Assembly (NCBI GenBank): GCA_007129085.1
Contig: SKWF01000016.1
Span: 1 to 7,143, forward strand
DNA length: 7,143 nucleotides
Source of the DNA: Balneolaceae bacterium
GTDB lineage: Bacteria; Bacteroidota; Rhodothermia; Balneolales; Balneolaceae
Direction of reading: 5' to 3'
Part shown: positions 1 through 5,562 of the stretch, in pieces
Layout: each line of letters starts with the position of its first letter
How positions within the stretch are numbered: the stretch's first letter is position 1
Translations under genes and position numbers: made by a program
The notes under the pieces: generated by a model
The model's database searches: none
What the model was told of the DNA's origin: nothing
What the model saw: the letters and a program-made list of their open reading frames with translations, nothing else

Positions 1-300
1 AGAGTCGCGGAATATATTTTGGAAGCTTTTTTTGTTCTGATTTAGGTCTGGATCAAATTCTGCGTCTTTGCGACATTGTGAGATAGGGTTCCACGCGGGG
101 CCGCAGAGTCGCGGAATATATTTTGGAAGCTTTTTGTTCTGATTTAGGTCTGGATCAAATTCTGCGTCTTTGCGCCTCTGCGAGATATGATTGCACGCGA
201 AGCCGCGGAATCGCGGAGGTAGGGTTCAGAAGCTGTGTGTAGTGTTGAGGTTAATATCCTCTTTTGCGTCTTTGCGCCTCTGTAAGTAAATGCAGATAAC
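1..300. repeat. Tandem array of ~102-bp units (about 2.9 copies)
   Basis: Three successive units begin near 1, 105 and 207. The first two are nearly identical across their left two thirds. They differ by a T-run of 7 versus 5 (making unit 1 104 bp) and by scattered changes after TGCGTCTTTGCG. The third keeps the 102-bp register at both ends (TCGCGG near 211, TGCGTCTTTGCGCCTCTG at 265-282) but its middle has diverged. Each unit's right end has an 8-bp period (161-184: TCTGCGTC, TTTGCGCC, TCTGCGAG). Its left end (CGCAGAGTCGCGGAAT, 103-118) resembles the reverse complement of the right end, so a unit is roughly an inverted pair around an AT-rich centre. The array touches the window start and may be longer. 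No reading frame is apparent. GCGTCTTTGCGCCTCTG-like repeats are, from memory, common intergenic repeats in several phyla. Confidence 0.85.
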
Positions 301-310
301 ATAAAGGGTA

Positions 311-353
311 TAAAAAAAGGCACCCAATTCTCCTAAATGAACCAGGTGCCTTT
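311..353 (-). terminator. Intrinsic terminator of the outer-membrane protein gene
   Basis: A perfect 9-bp stem, AAAGGCACC (316-324) with GGTGCCTTT (345-353), encloses a 20-nt loop. On the minus strand the hairpin is followed by a run of seven T (312-318 on the plus strand is all A). It begins 28 nt beyond the stop codon at 381, as expected for a rho-independent terminator of that gene. On the plus strand only three T follow, so it should act in one direction. Confidence 0.85.
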
Positions 354-380
354 ACCTATCTTGATCTCTTTATAATAGCT

Positions 381-887
381 TTAGAAGCGCATTCTTGCTC
401 CGGCTGAGATTTGAATCTGACCAAATCCACCCAGCGTAAATTTAGGCTCTGCGTAGAGTCTGAAATCGCCAAGATCGTACTCAGCACCACCACCAACATT
501 TAACCCTGTACTGCCACCTGATGATGATCCCCATGCTGAACTGTAGCTTATTTGAGCGTAACTGAGTCCTGCCAGGCCATAAACAATAAGGTCATCTTCA
601 TTTTTGACCATATAATGCCCGTCAATATTCAGTTCGTAAGCTGATACACCATCTTCGCTTACCAAGTAATAGGTTAACTTTCCTCCGGCCCTAATTTCAT
701 CGTTAATGGTATAATATCCATTTATATCAATGCCGGGCTCTGATCCGCCAAACACTCCAATATTTGTACCAAAGCTTAATCCAATTCCGCCGGTAATATC
801 TTCTTCGACGGTAACCTGGGCCTGGGTTGATGTGTGAATTGCCAATGTGAAAGCGAACGCAATAATGAGTGATAGTAGTTTTTTCAT
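381..887 (-). CDS. Small outer-membrane beta-barrel protein
   Basis: This 168-residue protein starts with a typical Sec signal peptide: MKKLL, a hydrophobic core, then TQA before Q24, so signal peptidase I probably cuts after Ala23. The mature ~145 residues are rich in Gly, Ser and Tyr and alternate polar and hydrophobic residues in short strands separated by Gly/Asp/Asn turns. The chain ends in ...GARMRF; a C-terminal Phe is the usual BAM recognition residue of outer-membrane barrels. The size fits an eight-stranded barrel of the OmpX/OmpW-like 'outer membrane beta-barrel protein' group. Substrate and role cannot be told from sequence. It is a single gene with its own terminator, diverging from the ECF sigma gene across 137 bp. 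A clear Shine-Dalgarno is absent; the start is fixed by the signal peptide. The barrel class is fairly secure, the specific family is not. Confidence 0.8.
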   Translation of the reverse strand: MKKLLSLIIAFAFTLAIHTSTQAQVTVEEDITGGIGLSFGTNIGVFGGSEPGIDINGYYTINDEIRAGGKLTYYLVSEDGVSAYELNIDGHYMVKNEDDLIVYGLAGLSYAQISYSSAWGSSSGGSTGLNVGGGAEYDLGDFRLYAEPKFTLGGFGQIQISAGARMRF

Positions 888-1024
888 AACTCGATTCTTA
901 TGTTAAATCTTCTGATTAATAATTTTCGATTGTGGTAATTAGCCGTATTCTTCGGCCTCTTACTTTTATAGCGTCAAAAAAAACTCAAAAAGCTCATTAA
1001 TCTTAAAATTTTTTCAATTAATCG
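888..1024. promoter_or_regulatory. Divergent promoter region, barrel gene / ECF sigma gene
   Basis: This 137-bp AT-rich spacer must hold the promoters of both divergent genes, since their start codons face away from each other. ATTAAT occurs three times (915-920, 996-1001, 1017-1022), the last just before the sigma start. GCCG and CGGC form a small inverted repeat at 942-955. I could not assign a convincing -35/-10 pair, or the TTTG/TAnnTTTG type of Bacteroidota promoter, to either gene, so regulatory content is inferred from gene layout only. Confidence 0.45.
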
Positions 1025-1657
1025 ATGAGTTCCAGTCAAAAGTCCAATAAAGAGTCATCCGGAAGGGAAGATGCGTCAGAGAGTAGTCTCCAAGACGATA
1101 AGCTTGTAAAATCTGCCGTTAAAGGAGATCAGGAGGCATTTAAAAAGCTTGTCAACAAATATCAAAAGCCGCTCTATTTCCATGTACTCAAAATGGTGAA
1201 GGAGCATGAGCAGGTAGAAGATTTAATTCAGGAAGCATTTGTGAAGGCGTTTGATAATCTGGCCACCTATAATACAGACTACGCTTTTTCTACATGGCTC
1301 TATAGAATTACCACCAACCATACGATTGATTACCTCCGTAAAAAGAAACTGAAGACGACCTCTATTAACGATCCGGTTAAAACAAAGGAGGGCGAGATGC
1401 AGATAGAGCTTGGCGATAAACAAGCTGAAACAGATCGTGATATTATTCGCAGTCAGCGGCAAAAGATCATCCATCATGCCATAAATAACCTACCCGAAAA
1501 ATATCGTGTAGTCATTCAGTTGCGGCATATTGAAGAGTTGAGTTACCAGGAGATTTCTGAACAGCTGGACTTTCCACTTGGAACGGTAAAGGCACATATA
1601 TTTAGAGCACGAGAGATGCTGTACAAAGCTTTAAAAGACAAAAGAGGTCAGTTTTAA
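1025..1657 (+). CDS. ECF-type RNA polymerase sigma factor (sigma-70 family)
   Basis: This 210-residue protein directs RNA polymerase core to a specific promoter set. After a ~25-residue polar, Ser-rich N-terminal tail comes sigma region 2 (about 37-107), with EAFKKLVNKYQ, the core-binding helix VEDLIQEAFVKAF (64-76) and the -10 recognition part FSTWLYRITTNHTIDYLRKKK. A charged linker (~108-147) follows, then region 4 (about 150-205), with LPEKYRVVIQLRHIEELS and the helix-turn-helix YQEISEQLDFPLGTVKAHIFRARE. Regions 1.1, 1.2 and 3 are absent, which defines the ECF class. Length is slightly above the usual ECF size because of the tail. ECF sigmas usually have a co-transcribed anti-sigma gene; here the next gene (105 bp on) is a lipoprotein without an anti-sigma domain. 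Its regulon is unknown, though its setting among envelope-protein genes fits an envelope role. The ATG at 1025 has no good Shine-Dalgarno. Confidence 0.93.
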   Translation: MSSSQKSNKESSGREDASESSLQDDKLVKSAVKGDQEAFKKLVNKYQKPLYFHVLKMVKEHEQVEDLIQEAFVKAFDNLATYNTDYAFSTWLYRITTNHTIDYLRKKKLKTTSINDPVKTKEGEMQIELGDKQAETDRDIIRSQRQKIIHHAINNLPEKYRVVIQLRHIEELSYQEISEQLDFPLGTVKAHIFRAREMLYKALKDKRGQF

Positions 1658-1690
1658 AATTAGATGACATTTTTGTAATCATAAATACGC

Positions 1691-1713
1691 ATATCATATT
1701 GAGGGGATGATAT
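1691..1713. promoter_or_regulatory. Inverted repeat between sigma factor and lipoprotein genes
   Basis: ATATCAT (1691-1697) and ATGATAT (1707-1713) form a perfect 7-bp inverted repeat around a 9-nt spacer, ATTGAGGGG. It lies 50 bp before the lipoprotein start codon. No T-run follows, so it is not a terminator. An operator or a weak mRNA hairpin is possible, but an AT-rich 7-bp match can also arise by chance. No other site of this kind was noticed in the window. Confidence 0.35.
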
Positions 1714-1762
1714 TGCGACTAATCATTCTTTAACAAAAACGTAAAAATCATCAAGGTTTATC

Positions 1763-2539
1763 ATGAAGTATTCTGTTACAAAACTATTTTCAGTATTAGT
1801 GTTTTTCGGTTTGATGGCAGCAGTAAGCTGCTCAGATTCCACATCCGTAGATCCGGGCGACCCACCGGAAATTCCGGAAACGACACCGGTAGAAATTGAC
1901 CGATCCCTTTTTGAAGAATCAGATCCATCGGCGGAAGAGGAAAGTGCACTCTTTTATGAGGCAGAAGCCGTTGTCAATACCGCAAACTTCTCATTAACGA
2001 TGATATCAGCAAGTGGTAACGCCTATTTGAATTTTATACAAAACCGGGAACCCACCTATGATGAGGGCGTTTGGGAATGGACCTTTTCCTCAGATAATTC
2101 CGATGACGATTTACAGGTACGTGTAACTGCTGAGCCGCTGAATGGTACAGTAGAGTGGAATATGTACGTATCCGGGTTTATATCAGGAGTGGGCGTTTCC
2201 GAAGAAGAGTATCTTTTTGCATCCGGAACCGTATCTGAAACTGGTGATAGTGGCACATGGAGTTATTTTTCTCCCGAATCTGAAACCGACCCGATTTATC
2301 TCTATGAGTGGGATATCTCCTCTGAAACGGAGTATAAAGTAACGGCAACATACGGCCATGAAGATGAACAGTTTTTCATAGAGTATATCAGGGAAGAGAA
2401 TAATAACTGGCTGGAGTTCAAGGAAGGAGAGGAGTCAGGCTATGTGATTTTTTGGGACGCAGAAACCGGCGAAGGATTTCTTGATGATGGAGATGGTCAG
2501 AGATGTTGGGGAGCTGATTTTAGCGAAACGGAGTGTTAA
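1763..2539 (+). CDS. Acidic lipoprotein of unknown function
   Basis: I do not recognise a family for this 258-residue protein. It has a lipoprotein signal peptide: MKYSVTKLF, a hydrophobic stretch, then lipobox AVSC with lipidated Cys23. Ser24-Asp25 follow; Asp at +2 would mean inner-membrane retention under the E. coli rule, but here it is Ser, and Bacteroidota-type rules differ. A Pro/Glu/Asp linker (~25-45) leads to a strongly acidic domain with many Trp, Tyr and Phe and alternating strand-like segments (WEWTFSS, VEWNMYVSG, YEWDIS), suggesting an all-beta fold. Two Cys near the C terminus (C248 and the last residue C258) could form a disulfide. AAGG about seven bases before ATG is a plausible ribosome site. 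The gene follows the ECF sigma gene by 105 bp on the same strand, so it may share that transcript or be a target; both are inference. No clear terminator follows. Confidence 0.8.
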   Translation: MKYSVTKLFSVLVFFGLMAAVSCSDSTSVDPGDPPEIPETTPVEIDRSLFEESDPSAEEESALFYEAEAVVNTANFSLTMISASGNAYLNFIQNREPTYDEGVWEWTFSSDNSDDDLQVRVTAEPLNGTVEWNMYVSGFISGVGVSEEEYLFASGTVSETGDSGTWSYFSPESETDPIYLYEWDISSETEYKVTATYGHEDEQFFIEYIREENNNWLEFKEGEESGYVIFWDAETGEGFLDDGDGQRCWGADFSETEC

Positions 2540-2576
2540 ACTTGAGTTGGTCTACAACCGCCCGTCGTTTTTAAAG

Positions 2577-2808
2577 TGTCATCCCGTACTCTGATGCGCT
2601 CATTTTTTGAACGCGCCAGCGCTCCGAGCCGCTCCTCTTTTATCCCACGAAGCGATAGCGTAGTGAAACGATTCCCATGAAATGAAATCTCCCAAAGTTT
2701 TTGACAGTAATAAGCTTTGATAGTGCAGAAGTCGGATCAACTGCGGGAGATCGCGTACTGAACTGAATTCAGCATAAACATCTACGCTTTGCTCCGACCG
2801 CGATGACA
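2577..2808. mobile_element. MITE-like repeat element, copy 1 (downstream of queG)
   Basis: This 232-bp non-coding segment is bounded by TGTCATCCCG (2577-2586) and CGCGATGACA (2799-2808), imperfect terminal inverted repeats with one mismatch in ten. Internal blocks are shared with the element at 3946-4098 in the opposite orientation: GATGCGCTCAT, TTTTGAACGCG, GATAGCG, AAATCTCC, CAAAGTTTTTG, GGAGATCGCG and ATCTACGCTTT. It contains CTGAACTGAATTCAG (2761-2775). It is too short for a transposase, and I found no clear target-site duplication. GTCATCCCG-type ends resemble widespread bacterial intergenic repeats. It fills most of the gap between the convergent lipoprotein and queG genes. Confidence 0.65.
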
Positions 2809-2865
2809 GAGGTGGGTTGTGGAGTTTCGATAATCTGGTAAATGTTTTTTCTGTAAAATAAGTCT

Positions 2866-3816
2866 CTAACCCTTTTTTTCGATATTTTGCTCGGCAAGTT
2901 TTGCGTTACGCGTAAACCAAGAGTGTTTGGCCCGGCGTACAGCACTTCCTTCAAATACCTTATCAAACTGATCGGGAGTTATTTCACTCCACTTGTTTCC
3001 GGGCGGCGTTAGAACTTTCTCTCTCGGTTTAAAGTCATCAAACGTTCCTTCCTTACTTTTCCGATTCCAGGGGCATACATCCTGACAAATATCACACCCA
3101 AACATCCATTCACCGAGTCCCTCTTGTTGATCCTCTGGAATTTTATCTTTCAGCTCAATGGTGAGATAGGAGATACACCGTTTGCTGTCGATCTTGTATG
3201 GCTCGTAAATAGCATCGGTAGGGCAGGCATCAATACAGCGGGTGCAGGTGCCGCAGTGGTCGCTGATGGGCGTGTCGTACACGAACGGCACATCAATAAT
3301 CATCTCTCCAATCAGGAACCAGGAGCCGAGCTCTTTATTGAGCATATTCCCATTTTTCCCCATCCAGCCGAGGCCTGATCGATCCACCCACGCTTTGTCC
3401 ATTACAGATGCTGAATCAACAAAAAACCGTCCGTTAATATCTCCTACAAGATTCCGGGTGTGAAAAAAGAGCTTCTTCAGTTTCGATTTAAACGTTTTAT
3501 GGTAATCTCTGCCGCGAGCATACTTCGCTATTTTGGGTTGATCGGTTTGGAGATCGTGTATTTCGTTTTGCTCAAATTTATATCCCGCGATGACGCTAAC
3601 CACACTTTTTGATCCGGGAACGAGTTTGGTGGGATCAACCCGCTTATCAAAATTTCTCTCCATCCAGTCCATTGTGCCGTGCCTCCCCTCATTGAGCCAC
3701 TGCTCAAGCCGGTGAGCCTCCTTATCGAGAGGTTCTGCTTTTGAAAATCCGCAGGCATCAAATCCAAGCTGGTACGCTTTAGATCGAACCTTCATTGTAA
3801 GTGCGAGTGTGTCCAT
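2866..3816 (-). CDS. queG: Epoxyqueuosine reductase QueG
   Basis: QueG reduces epoxyqueuosine to queuosine at the wobble position of GUN-anticodon tRNAs, the last step of queuosine synthesis, in the cytoplasm with cobalamin and two [4Fe-4S] clusters. The 316 residues show the N-terminal LGFDACGFSKAE segment (17-28), DKRVDPTKLVPGSKSVV (57-73), the family's VD-S/T-A motif with the likely proton-donor Asp134, and WMGKNGNML (151-159). Ferredoxin-like cysteines follow: C188, C191, C194, C198, then C214, C241, C244, C248 (CDICQDVCPWNRK). The C-terminal segment SAVRRAKHSWFTRNAKLA is the usual SP-KR---G--RNA motif. It lacks the longer C-terminal HEAT-like extension of E. coli QueG (about 380 residues). 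Met1 gives a normal-length N-terminal helix; Met8 (3795) is a less likely start. Neither has a Shine-Dalgarno. No other queuosine gene is nearby. A hairpin with U-tract ends ~15 nt before the ATG. Confidence 0.95.
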   Translation of the reverse strand: MDTLALTMKVRSKAYQLGFDACGFSKAEPLDKEAHRLEQWLNEGRHGTMDWMERNFDKRVDPTKLVPGSKSVVSVIAGYKFEQNEIHDLQTDQPKIAKYARGRDYHKTFKSKLKKLFFHTRNLVGDINGRFFVDSASVMDKAWVDRSGLGWMGKNGNMLNKELGSWFLIGEMIIDVPFVYDTPISDHCGTCTRCIDACPTDAIYEPYKIDSKRCISYLTIELKDKIPEDQQEGLGEWMFGCDICQDVCPWNRKSKEGTFDDFKPREKVLTPPGNKWSEITPDQFDKVFEGSAVRRAKHSWFTRNAKLAEQNIEKKG

Positions 3817-3832
3817 ATGTGAAAAAAAGGCA

Positions 3833-3869
3833 TAAAAAAATCGTGCAGCAAATTTATCACTGCACGATT
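3833..3869 (-). terminator. Hairpin with U-tract between the isomerase gene and queG
   Basis: AATCGTGCA (3839-3847) and TGCACGATT (3861-3869) form a perfect 9-bp stem with a 13-nt loop. On the minus strand it runs into seven T (plus-strand A run 3834-3840). This is a good intrinsic terminator for leftward transcription from the isomerase gene, about 260 nt beyond its stop. Its U-tract ends only ~17 nt before the queG start codon, leaving no room for a separate queG promoter between them, so it may instead act as a leader attenuator for queG. Confidence 0.75.
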
Positions 3870-3877
3870 ATGAAAAA

Positions 3878-3921
3878 TTGATTGCTTTGAAAAACTAAAT
3901 CAATCAAAACCTGTCAGGTTT
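3878..3921. repeat. Inverted repeats including AAACCTGTCAGGTTT palindrome
   Basis: TTGATTG (3878-3884) and CAATCAA (3901-3907) are 7-bp inverted arms around 16 nt. Directly after, AAACCTG-T-CAGGTTT (3907-3921) is a 15-bp palindrome with an odd centre. The AAACCTGTCAGGTTT motif is, from memory, a frequent intergenic repeat in Bacteroidota genomes. No T-run follows on either strand. Confidence 0.5.
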
Positions 3922-3945
3922 CAGTAAAACTACTAATTCAACTAC

Positions 3946-4098
3946 CGTCATCGCGGGCTCTGACCCGCGATCTCCTTCATCTAAGATGGCTTGTGTCTCA
4001 AAAGCGTAGATAGCTTCCAAAGTTTTTGGAGACCTCTGCTCAAAGTGGAGATTTCGCTATCGCGTTCAAAAGATGAGCGCATCAAGTGCGGGATGACA
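3946..4098. mobile_element. MITE-like repeat element, copy 2 (inverted relative to copy 1)
   Basis: About 153 bp lies between GTCATCGCG (3947-3955) and CGGGATGAC (4089-4097), which are inverted repeats with one mismatch. Read on the minus strand it begins GTCATCCCG and then follows the same module order as the element at 2577-2808, but shorter. The 18-base block at 4061-4078 (CGCGTTCAAAAGATGAGC) recurs exactly at 5354-5371 and with one change, inverted, at 2598-2615. Its left end folds into a 7-bp hairpin, TCGCGGG (3951-3957) with CCCGCGA (3964-3970). An internal CCAAA-GTT-TTTGG palindrome sits near 4018. It lies in the 3' untranslated region of the isomerase gene and has no coding capacity. 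Confidence 0.65.
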
Positions 4099-4131
4099 TT
4101 TTAGAAGTACATCTCCTAAAAAAGAATGTTG

Positions 4132-4848
4132 TTACTCTTTTACATCAATCAATTCCACTTCAAAAATGAGTACAGAGCCGGGACGAATAATGCTTCCGGG
4201 AGGAGGGTTGTTTCCATATCCGAGCTCACCGGGAATAAAGAATTCGTAAGTGGCACCTTCTCTCATCAGCTGAAGTCCTTCCGTCCATCCGGGGATAACC
4301 TGGTTAAGTGGAAATGTAGCGGTCTCATTTCGTTCGTAGGAGCTGTCGAACTCTTCGCCATCAATAAGTGTACCTCGGTAGTGCACTTCAACTTCTGATT
4401 CAGCTGTAGGCTGAACTCCGGTTCCTTCTTCAATAACTCGGTATTGAAGTCCTGATTCGGTGACTTCTACATCATCCCGCTGTGCATTTTCTTCTAAGAA
4501 CTCGCGGCCCGATTCCTCTTCTACCATCGCCTCTTCCTGTTGGCGCATGGCCATATTTTGCTGCATTTCCTGCTGGTAGGTTTGCAGAACCAGCTGCATC
4601 TCTTGTTCGGTTAACTGTGACTCTTCCTGGTCGAGACCTTGGTGGAGTCCGGCAATAAAGCTATTGGTGCTGATCTCTTCAACGCCCTCATTAGCGAGGC
4701 TGCTGCCGTAAAAATATCCAAGGCTGTAACCTACGGAGTCAACTTGTGAGGTAAGATTGGCATCTCCCTGCTGTTGTGGAGTATCGCAAGCGGCCAGTAC
4801 AAGCGCCGCGGAAAGTAGAATTAATACGTTACGTAACATAAAGTTCAT
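4132..4848 (-). CDS. FKBP-type peptidyl-prolyl cis-trans isomerase lipoprotein (FkpA/Mip-like)
   Basis: This 238-residue enzyme should catalyse cis-trans isomerisation of X-Pro bonds in secreted or envelope proteins. A lipoprotein signal peptide ends in lipobox LAAC (Cys21). Residues ~35-125 match the FkpA/Mip N-terminal dimerisation region: SVGYSLGYFYGSSL, then a long Gln/Glu/Met-rich helix (~78-122). The FKBP domain covers ~134-236 and has all the usual pocket residues: Y157, F167, D168, F179, V184, I185, W188, Y211 and F229, in VEVHYRGTL, FDSSYERNE, VIPGWTEGL and GYGNNPPPGSIIRPG. The catalytic site therefore looks intact. Start: the ATG at 4848 gives MNFMLRN; an in-frame ATG three codons on would also give a working signal peptide. 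There is no strong Shine-Dalgarno. Transcription runs toward queG with a hairpin terminator ~260 nt downstream; an overlapping hairpin pair lies just upstream. FkpA versus Mip naming cannot be settled here. Confidence 0.93.
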   Translation of the reverse strand: MNFMLRNVLILLSAALVLAACDTPQQQGDANLTSQVDSVGYSLGYFYGSSLANEGVEEISTNSFIAGLHQGLDQEESQLTEQEMQLVLQTYQQEMQQNMAMRQQEEAMVEEESGREFLEENAQRDDVEVTESGLQYRVIEEGTGVQPTAESEVEVHYRGTLIDGEEFDSSYERNETATFPLNQVIPGWTEGLQLMREGATYEFFIPGELGYGNNPPPGSIIRPGSVLIFEVELIDVKE

Positions 4849-4879
4849 CTGTTTTCAAAAGTTAATGGATAGAATCTAT

Positions 4880-4907
4880 ACGGTAAAAAAGGTACCGTTT
4901 TTAACGG
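4880..4907 (-). promoter_or_regulatory. Overlapping, mutually exclusive inverted repeats upstream of the isomerase gene
   Basis: ACGGTA (4880-4885) pairs with TACCGT (4893-4898). CCGTT (4895-4899) pairs with AACGG (4903-4907). The two share CCGT, so only one can form at a time. The site lies ~31-59 bp upstream of the isomerase start codon on its strand, where an operator or leader structure would be expected. Stems of 5-6 bp are weak and could be chance. Confidence 0.35.
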
Positions 4908-4967
4908 CTATAAAAAATGGGAAATTCTGCGTCGGGTTATTAAACACGGGGAGCACAGGTAACGCAG

Positions 4968-4988
4968 ACGTGAGATGTGAGACGTGAG
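4968..4988. repeat. Three tandem 7-bp repeats (A[C/T]GTGAG)
   Basis: ACGTGAG, ATGTGAG and ACGTGAG follow head to tail, with a partial fourth unit (AAG...). It is a short microsatellite in non-coding DNA between the isomerase leader and the hairpin cluster. No function is evident. Confidence 0.7.
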
Positions 4989-4996
4989 AAGAACGT

Positions 4997-5028
4997 AACC
5001 CGAAGCTCCTGCTTCGGACTCACGGGTT
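4997..5028. repeat. Nested hairpin (AACCC/GGGTT around CCGAAGC/GCTTCGG)
   Basis: CCGAAGC (5000-5006) and GCTTCGG (5011-5017) form a perfect 7-bp stem with a TCCT loop. AACCC (4997-5001) and GGGTT (5024-5028) form an outer stem that competes for two of its bases. It resembles REP-like palindromes. No T-run follows to make it a terminator. Confidence 0.65.
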
Positions 5029-5055
5029 TAAGGCAGTTGAAATATTAGAGAGTTC

Positions 5056-5145
5056 AAGCCCCAAAGCGGGCGTAATCAACATCATAGTGCAACGCACTAT
5101 GTACTGGTATGCCACATTTATATGAAGCCCTGAAAGGGCGTAATC
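5056..5145. repeat. REP-like pair of GCCC...GGGCGTAATC units around a strong hairpin
   Basis: Two direct units share AAGCCC-n-AAA-n-GGGCGTAATC (5056-5077 and 5125-5145). The second contains the palindrome GCCCT-GAA-AGGGC (5127-5139). Between them CATAGTGC (5083-5090) and GCACTATG (5094-5101) form a perfect 8-bp stem with a 3-nt loop. AAGCCCTGAAAGGGCG-type motifs are, from memory, frequent dispersed palindromes in Bacteroidota-related genomes. No transposase is present in the window. Confidence 0.6.
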
Positions 5146-5317
5146 CTGAGGATAATTTTATAAAAACAGTGGGGATTATGTGAACAGATCATTGGTTAAA
5201 CTACCGAGACTTAAATTAATGAATTCCTGCCAATTTAACCCCGGGCTACTAATATTCAGCCTCTACTATTGTGCCATATGCCGTGATGTGTTTTATTACA
5301 ATACACACCCCCTAAAT
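5146..5317. other. Gene-free stretch without clear structure
   Basis: I see no convincing gene here. A 67-codon open frame beginning at 5180 has no ribosome site, ends inside a repeat relic and does not resemble a protein family. ACACACCCCC (5303-5312) repeats, nearly exactly, the motif at 5664-5673. Confidence 0.5.
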
Positions 5318-5380
5318 TTCACTGCGTGGGAATCGCTGCGCTCGGAGCGCTTACGCGTTCAAAAGATGAGCCTCTCAAGT
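5318..5380. repeat. Degenerate third relative of the GTCATCCCG-type element
   Basis: The 18 bases at 5354-5371 are identical to 4061-4078. GCTCGGAGCGCT (5340-5351) is the exact reverse complement of 2618-2629 in copy 1, in matching order and spacing. TGGGAATCG (5327-5335) also matches, inverted, the CGATTCCCA block of copy 1. The GTCATCCCG terminus is missing, so this is a truncated or decayed copy in the same orientation as copy 2. Confidence 0.6.
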
Positions 5381-5400
5381 TGAGCCTTTTTTTGCGAAAT

Positions 5401-5414
5401 CCCGACCATTCGGG
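5401..5414. repeat. Small hairpin CCCGA-CCAT-TCGGG
   Basis: A perfect 5-bp stem with a 4-nt loop, directly followed by GAGGGG. Downstream (5415-5562) there is no convincing gene; it contains CTGAAACGAGTTCAG (5532-5546), a short palindrome related to CTGAACTGAATTCAG in copy 1 of the MITE-like element. Confidence 0.5.
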
Positions 5415-5562
5415 GAGGGGACTTTGAGCACGAGTCGTTGATGTGGATCAGCGCTTTTAAAATAAAACTTCATCACGTACTCAAATTTCTCGAATTCCAA
5501 TCAAAGTTCCGTAATATCATCCCCTCAGATACTGAAACGAGTTCAGCACAAGGAGGGGACCG

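Noticed and set aside
1..300. CRISPR array
   Set aside because: Repeats are long (~102 bp), contiguous and similar through most of the unit, with no short constant repeats separated by unique spacers and no cas genes.
1223..1477. Minus-strand open frame within the ECF sigma gene
   Set aside because: Shadow of the sigma coding frame; both sigma domains are intact on the plus strand.
2769..2966. 65-codon minus-strand open frame overlapping the queG 3' end
   Set aside because: It is the alternative frame of queG running into the MITE-like element; queG coding is certain there.
3817..3945. preQ1 riboswitch controlling queG
   Set aside because: The leader shows a simple hairpin with a U-tract, but I see no preQ1-type aptamer sequence; only the terminator or attenuator reading is supported.
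5180..5383. 67-codon open frame on the plus strand
   Set aside because: No ribosome site, no recognisable protein features, and its 3' half runs through the truncated repeat element.
5374..5397. Plus-strand terminator (CTCAA-G-TTGAG followed by T-run)
   Set aside because: The stem leaves a one-base loop, so it can only form weakly, and no gene reads into it on the plus strand.
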